Part shown: piece after piece, positions 10,309-20,555 of the stretch
Layout of the letters: each line of letters starts with the position of its first letter
Position numbering within the stretch: the first letter of the stretch is position 1
Origin: Fragilaria radians
Lineage: Eukaryota > Bacillariophyta > Fragilariophyceae > Fragilariales > Fragilariaceae
DNA: 35,539 bases
Direction of reading: 5' to 3'
Assembly (NCBI GenBank): GCA_900642245.1
Contig: CAAAJI010000042.1
Location: forward strand, 117,156-152,694
The notes under the pieces: model-generated
Database searches by the model: none
What the model was told of the DNA's origin: nothing
What the model saw: the letters and a program-made list of their open reading frames with translations, nothing else
Position numbers and translations under genes: made by a program

Positions 10309-10647
10309 AACAACGCAAATACAGAAAATACTGTTGAACAGTCAGAGTTAACGGAGGAAGATGATGAGGATGAGGACGTGGACGACGCTGGACCATCAGC
10401 ACCTCCCTCACAAATTCTTTTGGTTCGTCAAGTACCTGATCAGGTGACACATTCTACACTACAGAACTTGTTTAAACCATATTCGGGTTTTCGTGAGGTT
10501 CGAACCCCACGTCCTGGATTGGCCTTTATTGATTTTGAGTCCGAGCCACATGCAACCTTGGCCCTTCAAGCGCTTCAGGGATTTCAATTTCAGACAGCCG
10601 AGGGAATCGTTCAAGGTCGCTTGAGATTGGAGTATGGTAAAACATAG
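10309..10647 (+). CDS. C-terminal RRM of a U1A/U2B''-like snRNP protein, copy B (5' end lost in gap)
   Basis: Same 112-residue partial product as at 2-340: acidic linker, RNP2-like ILLVRQVP, RNP1-like LAFIDFES and a C-terminus immediately after the RRM. It differs from copy A at four bases: two in codon 56 (Gln to Lys) and two silent. An apparent longer frame beginning at 10246 is an artefact of reading through the N gap and should not be used. A candidate AATAAA is at 10814-10819. If the two copies are alleles this is the second allele of the same gene; if they are a real tandem duplication, copy B would need its own 5' part inside the gap. Confidence 0.85.
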   Translation, partial: NNANTENTVEQSELTEEDDEDEDVDDAGPSAPPSQILLVRQVPDQVTHSTLQNLFKPYSGFREVRTPRPGLAFIDFESEPHATLALQALQGFQFQTAEGIVQGRLRLEYGKT

Positions 10648-10813
10648 AATTTGAGCGACACATTTCTCAATAATATACTCCTGTATGTGTCTTTTGCTTC
10701 ATGGCTCTTGCTAAAGTGCAATGAACAAACGTCAAGATATAGGCAAATTTGAAAACCATGTGAAAATATCGATTAAATATCCTTGTATGTGCCTTTCCAT
10801 ACAGCCACTTTTT

Positions 10814-10819
10814 AATAAA
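10814..10819 (+). terminator. candidate polyadenylation signal of RRM gene, copy B
   Basis: AATAAA 167 bp after the stop codon, at the position matching 508-513 of copy A. Confidence 0.35.
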
Positions 10820-11179
10820 GACTTTGACCTTTTCATTTATGCATAATGATATTTTTATCAATTTTACATGGATTCGTGAACAAGAATTATTTTGTGTATT
10901 TCTAAAGGTTTTCTATGAAGTGGCATCACAACTTACATGATGGCAGGTAGCATAGTTCCGCTTTCTAAACTTGTAACATTGAAAGTCTCTAGGATACATT
11001 TTGGCATCAGTGAAGCAGCTATATTTTTTGCCAAATCAAGGGAATATTTTTAAAGACAAAGGTTGAATATGTATTGAATTAATAAATTGTGTTAATATTT
11101 TAGTTGGATTCAAGACAAGCCCATGACTGGATAAGACAAAAGGATATTACATGCATAACCAATTATTGGCAATTTTACA

Positions 11180-11258
11180 TCCTTCGTAATACTGAACTTG
11201 ATTTCCTTGGCAGTTTCAGATATTGCAACATACTCCGCCTCAGTCCTTGAGCAAATTA
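11180..11258 (-). mobile_element. RNase H stub of a minus-strand copia element, copy B
   Basis: The minus strand reads RTEAEYVAISETAKEIKF, the same RNase H block as at 825-1085 in copy A, but better preserved (TEAEYVAIS intact). Homology to copy A stops at about 11258, where an LTR-type sequence begins. The rest of the old element present in copy A (out to about 2960) is missing. Confidence 0.7.
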
Positions 11259-12176
11259 CGAGAATGTATCTCTCAGAGAAGAACAAGGAAAAAGACTCGA
11301 TCAGAAATCTCATATTTCGTATAAAACTCTAAGACCTAAGACTAATCAAAAGCAATTAAAAAAGAATTCTTTTTATCCTACAACACGCTTCTCAATAGTA
11401 CTATTACAATAGGCTAATAGTAGTGTAAGGAGTAATTTCAAGAGTTTTATACGAAATAGCAACGAAGCGAATCGTAACGAATCATCCCGTAGAGATGAGT
11501 GGATGTGGATCCCATGGCAATGCCTTGCGCGAACATGGAGGACACATCGGAGCAGCAATAACAGCAATCAAGAGAAAATCTCAACTAAACAAAAAGTGAA
11601 TACTCGAAGCTCAACAAAAGCAGAGCTAGTATCAGTTGATGATATCATTTCAAAAGTGATGTGGACAAAGTTATTTTTGGAAGGCCAAGGATACAAGATT
11701 ACAGAGAATCTTATTTATCGAGAGAACCAAAGTTCTACGAAACTTAAACTAACGGTAAGGCCAGTTCTAGCAAATGAACTCAACATTTTAACATAAAGTC
11801 TTTCCTTATTACAGATTTATTCAAACAAGGAGAAGAAGTGTCCATCCAATACTGTCCAAAAGATACAATATTGCTGATTTTATGACCAAACCATTGACAG
11901 GTCAAAAATTTCAGGCATTTCGCAAAGCAATTATGAATTGAAACAATGCATCTGTTATCCAGCAGGAGTATGTTGTGATATATGTGATACATACTACATT
12001 TATCGTAGGAATTTTAAGAATCTCTCGGAGAAGAACAAGGAAAAAAAGACGCGATCAGAAATCTCATATTTCGTATAGACCAAAGCAATTAAAAAGGATT
12101 CTTTTTGACCTACGGCACACAACTCAATAGTACTATCACAATAGGCTAATAATAGTGTTAGAAGTAATTTCAACAA
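11259..12176 (+). mobile_element. truncated copia element: partial LTR, RNase H, LTR
   Basis: A direct repeat flanks an internal piece: 11269-11443 and 12032-12176 share CTCTC(A/G)GAGAAGAACAAGG, ATCAGAAATCTCATATTTCG and CAATAGTACTAT(T/C)ACAATAGG. The right LTR probably starts at TGTTG near 11971, just after a purine-rich CAGCAGGAG; the left one lacks its 5' part. Between them, 11540-11941 encodes the C-terminal part of copia RNase H (RSSTKAELVSVDD, VMWTKLFLEGQGY, then, after a frameshift, IADFMTKPLTGQKF). The element was inserted into the older minus-strand copia RNase H sequence. A second body (gag, below) follows the right LTR directly, suggesting a tandem LTR-body-LTR-body array or a recombinant. 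Confidence 0.7.
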
Positions 12177-13403
12177 CAGGTGACAATATCTGAAGGAATT
12201 TGCTGCGAAAAAAAAATGAAGGTAGCAAAGGCACTTATGAGGGAAACAATTGGTGTTTCAGATGGCGGATCAGCTGGCAAAGAAAAATTGCATACTTTTA
12301 TTGGAAAATTGAGATTTTTTAAACTCCAAGTGTGAATTGACAGCATAACTAAACCAAATCCAAACAAAAATGGAAATCCCATCTATTATGTTATTGCTAT
12401 ACAGAAGATGAATCGGAATATTGCTATCACAATGGGGAAACAAGAAATACGATTTATGATGCACTATTACAAGGGCGTATCTACAATGCCAACACATTCA
12501 AAAGGTTACAAGTTTTGCAATTGTCAACTTCTATTGGTACAGCTCAAGCATATTTGGATCAAAGCAATGATGTTAAAGATGCTTGGCGTAGCTTTTTGAC
12601 TGCTTTTGTTTGACAACAAATGCCAATATTCAAAGAGCACATGCAATTATATTGAAGTCAGTGTGGAACAGAAACACATCAGATTACACTTTTGATGATG
12701 TAATAAACATGTGAAGCGGAACAGTGCCCTCGATCAATTCAATGCTATTGTTGATGGTCAATCTCAAGGTGCAGTTTTTCCTATATGGCATTAAGGCTGG
12801 CAAACATAATCCAACAATATCAGCAATTTATTTTTATGTTGAACAGCAACCATCAACAAAAGGGGAGTTACTCCAAGCAAGTATTGTATTTAAGGACTTG
12901 TTACGCTGCAATCAGAACAGCAATAAGCATAAGAAAAAGACACTCATCAAATTGGAGTCACATACTGTGGAGGTTTGAGATGCCGTGATAGGTATTGTGG
13001 ACGTACTGAGCGTGGCAGACGTGGAGAATATGGAGGACGTGGAGGACCTACAGGACGTAGAAAATGGGGACATCCATAGAAAAACAACAAAAATAAGAAA
13101 GAAGTCCAGACAAAAGGTATCTCTATTCCACATGAAGTCCTTCAAGCAGTACCTCAACGTTCCATGCCATGCTATACAAGGGCCAAGACCAAATGGAAAT
13201 ATTCATGCATCAAGAAAGAATTGTAACAACATGGTTGGGAATTTGAAATTGAATGGAAAGATGGTTCCACATCTTGGTTACCACTGAAGAAGTTAAAAGA
13301 GAAAAATGTAGTTGAAGTTGCAAAGTATGCGAAAGATAACCGATTAGTAGAGGAACCAGCATTTCAATTGTGGGTATCACATGTGCTTAAGAAATTCAGT
13401 TGA
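12177..13403 (+). mobile_element. decayed copia element: gag, RGG box and integrase/RT linker, copy B
   Basis: The gag part aligns with 3488-4545 of copy A, including an Arg/Gly-rich piece near 13010-13075 and the following KVSLF/ISIP region. From 13236 to the TGA at 13401-13403 the frame reads WEFEIEWKDGSTSW, LPLKKLKEKN, VEVAKYAKDN and EEPAFQLWVSHVLKK. This is the segment between integrase and reverse transcriptase in copia polyproteins of this group (EWKDGS.TW..LKDLKES.P.E.AEYA....EPAF.WWV...L+K). Protease and the integrase core are therefore deleted between RGG box and linker. Copy A kept the protease and lost the linker, so the two copies decayed independently. Confidence 0.75.
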
Positions 13404-13724
13404 TTGATTAAATTGACCCGTACAAAGCAGGATTGAGGGGATTTATGACGTCAGCGTTAAATCGAAGAGCTTTTTTCGAGGTCTTTTTCACAATCAGAGT
13501 CTTTTATTTTCGGTAGGACAATTCGTTTACGCTACCGTAGATGACAAATTATATGACCCTACAAATAAATGCACTTTTGACCCCAAACACGCAATAAATA
13601 CACTTTGAGTAAAACGAGTGTAAAACTAAATGCACCACCAAATATTCCTTAGATAAAGTATGCAATACTTTATTTCAGTGAAGTTATTTGAGTGCCATTA
13701 CGGAAGATGAAAGGAATCTAATTG
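13404..13724. other. copy B-specific stretch, no gene seen
   Basis: About 50 bp around 13482-13530 (TCACAAT..AGTCTTTTA..TTCGGTAGGA) resembles 3058-3108 in copy A. There it lies upstream of gag rather than downstream, so the piece has moved relative to the element or marks an element terminus. Nothing else is recognised. Confidence 0.35.
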
Positions 13725-13958
13725 ATGGACACACATGCAATTATTGAGACAAAAGGTGATGGACATTGTCTATTCCATTCTATTGTGGCATCTAATATGT
13801 TAAATGTTACTGATACATTGAATCTTTGACGCTATAATTACGGAGAACTAACTAAGTGGATACCTTAAGAAGTAGAAAAGGATGTGCCAAATCCATTTGC
13901 ATTTATCGCTCTATGTTTGGAAGCCCATATTGTACTTGTCAGAGTACAAAATGATTAA
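13725..13958 (+). pseudogene. remnant of an OTU-like cysteine protease domain
   Basis: The frame starting at ATG 13725 reads AIIETKGDGHCLFHSIVASN, matching the catalytic Asp-Gly-x-Cys block of OTU deubiquitinases (GDGxCLFxS). It then continues in the same frame through two stops to PNPFAFIALCLEAHIVLVRV, which is reasonable for the following beta strands. The stop codons and the loss of the C-terminal His region make it a pseudogene. OTU domains occur in host proteins and inside some eukaryotic transposable elements; its place between copia remnants, absent from copy A, favours the latter. Confidence 0.55.
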
Positions 13959-15449
13959 TGCACAAAATGAAAAAGAAAAAGAAAAGAAGCAGACTGTTCT
14001 AAGTGCATTGTTGACTGCAGGTACATAAGCAGAAAAATAAAACTTATTCAAATACAGGGGCAGAATTTGGAGAGAAATGAGTTTGAATCAGTGGAGAAAT
14101 TTGGTATTTCTTCAGAAAAAAGGCAAAAATCGACTCTTCCGTTGATGCAATCTCCTTCAAATGCGCATTTTTTAACATGTTATTTCTTTCTCCTGACTCA
14201 ATATCAAAAGCTTCACTAGCCTTAGGGATACTCAACTTTCCTAACAATACATCCTTATAACCATATCATTTAGCTTTAGCAAGGAACTTGTTTGCCACTC
14301 CTCACTCTCCCCATAGAACGAATCACATAAATTGCATTCAAATCCATCATTTTACAAATATCAATGGAGTACAAACAATTAAATTATGTAAGCAACCAAA
14401 CTATCAAAGTGACAACGCTTCAACATAATAAATAATTCTTGGACATATGATAATTTGATAAGAGCACAAATAGGTACTCACACTTAAATGTGTTTGAAAG
14501 CTAACAAAAGTGAAAAGGAAAAGCAAAGTTGGACAAGTTGTAATTACGAAGTAGAAGCTAATAAATATCCCAAATGAATGACCTAAGCAAATAAAGGGAA
14601 AGTAGATTGAACACAATAGTCACTAAATTAATGGCTCCAAATGGTTCTCGATACCTTTTTCCCCATTCATGAAGGGATGATTTGAAGATTGCCTACCAGT
14701 ATTGTTGTTTCTAATAAATCCTTTGCGTTATTCTGAGAATTCTTTAAGCCCAAAATGGAGTCTATTTCTTTCTTCCACTTTTACCGTGGAGGCTTCATAG
14801 CCAAGATGGAGTCCATGACTCTCTTCTCTCGGTGTATGCTATTTGCATATCTCAGTTCCCCCCCCCCCCTCAGTAGCTGCCAATGGCATCTTGATGAGGT
14901 ATTATCTTAATCACATCTTCTGGATTAAATTTAATACGAATCGCTTGAAATGATGAAATTCCCAATTTGTTTTGGGAAAGGAATTAAAGCCCCCCGATTC
15001 CTCTCCAGAATAAGTCTGATATGTTTCACATCCAAAGTTCGGGCACATTCAAAAGTAATTCAGGCTAACATCTAAGGCAGATCAGTCGACTTGCTCTACT
15101 CTACACTTACTTCCAACCTTGTGCTTAAAAGAGACTTTTGCTCGGGTTTAACATTGTGCGCGTTGTTAACTTTGAAAGATATCAGACCATTGACGAAATG
15201 TCTCCTGCCTAAACTTCCTCAAAGTGGTATGGTCTAAAAGTGCATCCAAGTAAGGCATAAATTTCAGGAAAGAAGGCCATGATACTGTCTAAAAGTCACA
15301 TTAATGAACCGTACCAACAATAGTTTTATCAACCAAGAAAGCCTACATTTAAAATACATACCTTTCACATTGTCACCAAAGAAAAATTAAACCTTAAAAT
15401 CCAACCATGTTGCAAGATTGCTTGGTTGACTAATAAGGATGTCAACTGT
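13959..15449. other. 1.5 kb copy B-specific stretch, no gene recognised
   Basis: Absent from copy A. Minus-strand frame 14044-14247 (67 codons, containing KLSIPKASEAFDIESGERNN) has protein-like composition but matches nothing I know and runs into a frameshift. A homopolymer of 12 C lies at 14858-14869. A minus-strand stretch near 14890-14960 contains IKFNPEDVIKIIPHQDAIG. These look like pieces of a decayed mobile element. Confidence 0.3.
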
Positions 15450-16779
15450 ATTGGTAAACATTTTGATCTTCCACCCACTATAAATACCCGGCTCATCATC
15501 AACTCACTTTAGAACATCATTTCAGCACATCATCAACATGCATGAGCTTCACCAGTCAACAATCTCAAAAGTCTTTGATAAGCTGGTAAAAATATAGGTA
15601 CAATCAAATGCCATATAGTCAATTGAGCATTTGGTAATTTCATTCCATCTAAGTTCATTCGCTTTTTTAAATATAAATATTGTTGAAGATTAGCCTTCCA
15701 TTCAATAGATTTTTCATTTTGCGATAAGAAAGGTCATTTTTTTCCTTGATAGTTTATGCTTATGCTGTGCTAGAATACACATACTATTTCCCTTTGATTC
15801 GTTTTTGAAATTAACCGAAAAGTTGTTTAATACCTATGCTTAATTGGTGGGAGCTGCACCGAATCAAAATTAACTCCAGTTACACTGCATATATAAATTT
15901 GTAATTATTCCATACAAAATATAATGTCATCAACAGTGATATTGGAATTTATCGCAAGCGTTTCAAGTATTCAATATGTTTAGCTGCTGAAAGATTTGTC
16001 TCAGCATCAAAGGACAAAAAAGAATAAGATGTTTAATTGCTATATGGGGAAAAAGTACAAACGCTGCCAAATAATTCACACCTTCGTCTGGCAATCCATC
16101 AACTACTTAATTTTACAACGCATAGACCACGAAACATTTTTTGATAACTCTTTTCCTCACAATGCTTCCAGATAGCCTATTGATTGCTAGCGTCATGTTT
16201 CCTCAATTGAAATTTTGATGATGACTATGATGGACAACAACTATTGGAAAGTTAATTCCGATAATTTTTTCAAGTTTTTGTTTAAGGTCTTTATTGAACA
16301 AAGCATTTGGCACTCTTTTAATAAAATACGGATTCTTGAAATAGTTCGTTTGTACCGTTTTGTTTCCAAAATCATTTTTATGCATTTCTTTCAGTCTTGC
16401 ACAAAGTTCGCGAAACTCCAAGCCCATGTGGGCTTAATTTGGATGAAGTTGTATCTCCTAACTTCAAGTGTCATTGAGTTTTGAATTCAATGAATAATAA
16501 TACTTGCGAGCCTCTAATCGTCGATTTTACTTACAGTCAGGTCAATACATTTTAATTCGACAGTTTTTGTTTTCGGACGTTCGCGTTTTCTATTCCGAAA
16601 TTTGGGTACGTGGTGATTATTATTGATGTTAAAGCATAATTAATCATTATCATTCCCTTCATTCATTTGCATTGGGTTCAGATGCATGTCTTCCTTCATT
16701 TTTGAGAATAAGACGACGTGGCAAAGAAATTTGTTCAATGATTTTTTCTCACTCTTAAACAAAGGTCTTGAAAACGGAA
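15450..16779 (+). promoter_or_regulatory. upstream region of the small duplicated gene, copy B
   Basis: Aligns with 5180-6565 of copy A at roughly 87-88 percent identity, lacking the 221-bp coding fragment and one further segment. It carries the conserved inverted repeat TTTCGGA (16571-16577) / TCCGAAA (16594-16600) with the same 16-nt spacer. A TATAAA is near 15480. About 270 bp near 16060-16430 with short open frames on both strands is partly copy-specific; no gene is recognised in it. Confidence 0.35.
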
Positions 16780-17373
16780 ATGGGTAGTGCCGATAGAAAC
16801 TACAAATCCAAACTCGTGGATTACACCAGATTTAGAAGAGATGATATGCCCTCGCATATATACAGAGTAGAAAGAGGTGATGCACCTTCTCTGTGTAAAG
16901 TCGAAAGAGATGCAGCATATAGCAAAATTGTAAAACCAGGATTGTTGAATCCAGCCCAAATTGTTTCCCCTGATGCCAAACGAACCGTGATAAAGCAGGC
17001 GCATAACTCACATTCTTTTATATCCGATGATGCTACCATTGAAATACTTATCAAGAGAGTGTCATCTAATAAACTTTCATACCATAGAAGTGCAGCGTTT
17101 TCTCGAGATGAGTTGCTACTAGCATTTGAGAAGCAAGCAACCTCGCGCAAAAATACTACCAAAGAAGGAAAGGCAAATAGCGGCATCAATTGCCGTAAAA
17201 CTGATTTTGGGCCTTACGCGATGCCGAGGGTAGGAAAGCGCTTTAGCCACATCGAAAGAATGCTTAATAGGCCGGACAATCCTTTACGTTGTGATCCTAG
17301 GTTTTCTTCAGGCTCAATCAGAAGGATTGCCTCTGAGCCAACATTTCTTACCTTAGTTAATTGCGAAGAATAA
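16780..17373 (+). CDS. small basic protein of unknown function, copy B (197 aa)
   Basis: ATG at 16780 corresponds exactly to the ATG of copy A; the upstream in-frame TTG at 16768 is not needed. It is 89 percent identical to the copy A product and ends with the same TFLTLVNCEE. The frame is intact, with one codon fewer (no Lys after SL at residue 38). The putative eIF4E-type motif is kept as FSRDELL, with a conservative Asp-to-Glu change. The differences cluster in the middle (around residues 70-80) and in residues 122-180, while the first 25 and the last 17 residues are identical. No family is recognised. It could be the second allele of one gene or a paralogue. Confidence 0.6.
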   Translation: MGSADRNYKSKLVDYTRFRRDDMPSHIYRVERGDAPSLCKVERDAAYSKIVKPGLLNPAQIVSPDAKRTVIKQAHNSHSFISDDATIEILIKRVSSNKLSYHRSAAFSRDELLLAFEKQATSRKNTTKEGKANSGINCRKTDFGPYAMPRVGKRFSHIERMLNRPDNPLRCDPRFSSGSIRRIASEPTFLTLVNCEE

Positions 17374-18349
17374 ATATTGATTGATTCCACTCGGATTCCC
17401 AATAAAAATTTTAAGTATGGCAATTAAGCATTGGTTTTGAAGTGTTTATCCTTTGTTCAGGTAAACATTTCGAAGCTATAGATTTTGTGAAATTATGACA
17501 ATATCAAGATCAGGTGATGACGGAAATAGTTGATGAATGAATTTGTCAAAGAAAAGTCTTATACGAAGCAAAGTATGTTGGGTGACCTGTATGAGCCAAG
17601 ATCAGAAGTGGGATAAGAGCCGTTTTGTTTAATCATACTACAAACAGTTTATTCGAGTTGCGTCCATTGTATTATGGCTATGAAGTCTTCCTGATACCCT
17701 CCCCTTTTAAATGTCCATCCCTTTTCTGCCAAAGGCTGATTCTCTCAAGTGTTTGGTGACAGTTTTCCTCAAAAAATCTTTATCAATCCTCTCTCTTTTA
17801 TTTGAATCAAATAAATAAATTTCACTTTTATCTTTCCAAGAGCATCAAAATACTATGTTTCGGATATCGATCTTTTTTATCTGGCTCTCTAACATTTTGT
17901 TTAGATATTTAACTTAAATGCAATAAGGTTTACTGCCAATCCCTGATCCCCTTAGTGAGGCTGCAAACCTTCAGAAACAAAAAAACGTTGTATTCAATCT
18001 TCTATTGTACATGAGGGAAACGCAGTCATTCATCCCCTTGACTGTAACTTCTTCATTCTGATACGAAACAAAGCAATCCTTAAATGTAACATCTGCTTCA
18101 TTCTATCAAGAAATCTTCAAGCTTGTTCACACTTCGTTGTTGTTCGCTAAACTTCAACTTAACCACTTTGTCTACCTTTACGGTGTTAACCTTTCCAACG
18201 GTTAGCACCAATACAATTTTTTTTAAAGGAATCGCCTGAACGAATTACTTTCAAGGCAATGTCAGCTGTAGCAATTGATAAATTCCGTGCATTAACCATC
18301 ATTCTTTTAGTTTTCCTTCTGTCTCTTTAACAACTGTAATCACTTGGCC
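17374..18349. other. non-coding or decayed stretch shared with copy A
   Basis: Counterpart of 7163-8149. It contains about 30 bp after the stop codon not found in copy A (17374-17407, including AATAAA at 17401-17406, a possible polyadenylation signal of the small gene). No other feature is seen. Confidence 0.3.
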
Positions 18350-18850
18350 TTTAAATTCTAAGGTTTCCTACTTTCTATTCCTAGCTTTCCGCCTAGCTGT
18401 CCACAATTACCCCACCTCATTTTGAATTGACTTACACATCAAGTCTTTTCCTCTGTCAAATCAGTTTTATTTTTTAATCCAATTTGCCAGATAACCTCCT
18501 GAGTATCAAACTTAACTCTCCTCCCGTTGTATCGATACTCAATATTTCCATTACAGTCATCTAGAACTCGTAATGATTCGTAAAAAATGTAACTGAACGG
18601 AAACTGATCATAAGTCATTTTTGAGCCCATAACTCCCAACTTAGTTTGAATCTCCGCCAATTCATGAATCCCATTCTACTGATCTTCATTCTTTCACAAC
18701 CTTCTTTGCTTGAACATTCTTCCACACTTTATCAATGAAGGAGCGGACACCGAATCAAACTTCTCTTGAGGTTCTTTCAAGCAAATTCAGAATTTTTTAT
18801 TGGCACTTGAAACACCGCAGCAAAACTAGCAAATAAGATGTCTTTTGAAT
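18350..18850 (-). mobile_element. possible minus-strand copia gag remnant (UBN2-like), copy B
   Basis: The minus-strand frame 18439-18660 (73 codons) reads MAEIQTKLGVMGSKMT, then YDQFPFSYIFYESLRVL, then YNGRRVKFDTQEVIW. The helix with AEIQTKL.xMG, followed by a SL turn and YN-x-R-x-V-K, is like the UBN2 segment of plant and algal copia gag. Further upstream on the same strand there are WKNVQAKKVVKE-like residues. The match is weak but present in both copies at the same place. Confidence 0.4.
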
Positions 18851-18959
18851 GAGAGTTGCAATAAATTCTTAATCAGGACATACAATATATGTGCTAGTCA
18901 ATGTAATGCTTCAAAACGTTTTCAACGGTAAATAATTTGTTTCTGAATCTATGTATATT

Positions 18960-20555
18960 TTCTTGTGAATGTTAAGACTAAATAATTAACTTTTTCTGGG
19001 GTGAGCATTTTGAAGATAGAGAATGAAGAACCATAAATGTATCTTCTTGTCGAAGCCAGTTCTGTGCAATAAAAAAATTAAGCATTTGTATACCTTTACA
19101 TATGCTTAGGAATATACACCGTTTCTTCTAGCAGCAGTATCCATTTGTGATCTAAGTAGCATTCATTGCAATTTAAACTCAGAATTTGCAATCTTGTAAC
19201 GGAATAGAAGCTTTTTATGCCAGTCTGAAAACAATTTAGCAATTATAAGAAGAAAAGATATTCACATGGTTTCTAGTTATCTCAACCTTATATCAGCGAT
19301 ATGAAGCAACATCTTCTTTCTGTTTATGCTGCCTTAGTCACAAACCTGTCTTTTGATTATTCTAAGGTTTTATAAAGTATCGAGCATTATGCCAAGAAAA
19401 AGTTTGAGATATAGACAACATTAAGAGACGAAAAGAATCAATGTGAGTTATCTGAGTATTTTAGATTCAAGTTTAAAAGTATGCTGCACTAACTGTATTC
19501 AATGGTACCGTAGAAAAAACTAGCAACACAGCTGATGTGTCGACCGAAAAGCATAGGTTGGAAAATTTCAAGGAGCGCTATGACTGGTTTGTATATCAAC
19601 CTTTGGTTTTATGATAAGTGACTAAGGGTATTCAGGAATAATTGAACGAAAGGATTCTAAGATCAATTAAAACATGAAGTTAACTGCGGAAAGTAAATGC
19701 CATGGTTATGTGATAACTAACAATTAAGGTGTGGCTAAAGACCAATTTATTGCACAGATATTGAACAGCTTTACATGTGACTACAAATAACAAAACATTA
19801 TTGGAGGCGAGGAATGTGAATAGGGAAAGCCGTTAACTGCTAAAGATTTAAACGAGGAGTCGATTTTGAGATTTTAGATATTTTCATAAAAAGCTGAATC
19901 CAGTTAGAATGAAGATTTAGGTGGGGACAGCATTAATAAGTTTAGGCTGGGTCACAAGGTAGGGCACAGCAAGTCAAAAACAGGCTAGAGTGGATATGAG
20001 ATATGAGATTACTTGTAAATATTTCAAGACGCTCGGAAATGTGGAGTCTAGTTCTTCAATTTCAAGATTAAGAACTTGACCTACCTTGACGGAAGGATCA
20101 AGAAGTTAATCTCCAGCCAATAGGTTGTATTCAATAACAGTTTAAAAATAAAGTAATAAACTAAAGAGATGTGTACATGTATCGTTATTGCATAGAAAAT
20201 GATAGTAGAATCAAAATATTCTAATATTTACTGATCTAGCTATGGCAGTTACAAGTAAACTAAAACAGTTGGGAAGAAGCTTTGGAACAAGATCTAATTC
20301 TTCAAGAGAGTTCACAAACATGTCTTGAGAAGGGTCAAGAAGTTCTTTCTGAGAGAAGTTCTCAGACTACACAAGACTAAAGAATAAAATTGATGTAAAA
20401 TAGATTGTAATTTATTATTGTGTTCTCTCTATGAGGATCATCGTGTAATGGAGACAACAGGATAAAACTCTCTATGAGAGAAGTTCTAAGTGCTCGTTCC
20501 CCTTATGAAACTTGGATGATGCATCATATTTCAAACAAATGAAGTTTTGCTTGGA
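18960..20555. other. copy B-specific 1.6 kb, no gene recognised
   Basis: Not alignable with copy A except for the LTR-like repeat near its right end. A+T-rich, with no frame of useful length on either strand and no motif I can support. Confidence 0.4.
20263..20440 (+). repeat. interspersed LTR-like repeat, member 2
   Basis: Similar to 8961-9131: AACAGTTGGGAAGAAGCTT, AACAAGATCTAATTCTTCAA, CTTGAGAAGGG and GAGAGAAGTTCTCAGACTAC. It lacks about the first 45 bp of member 1. It lies at an equivalent place relative to the right-edge block in copy B but at a different distance (about 115 bp instead of about 520 bp). Confidence 0.6.

Noticed and set aside
10246..10647. 133-codon frame running through the N gap
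   Set aside because: The part before the gap is non-coding (its counterpart at 21153-21194 continues into other sequence), and the N run only joins the frames by chance. The real coding part starts after the gap.
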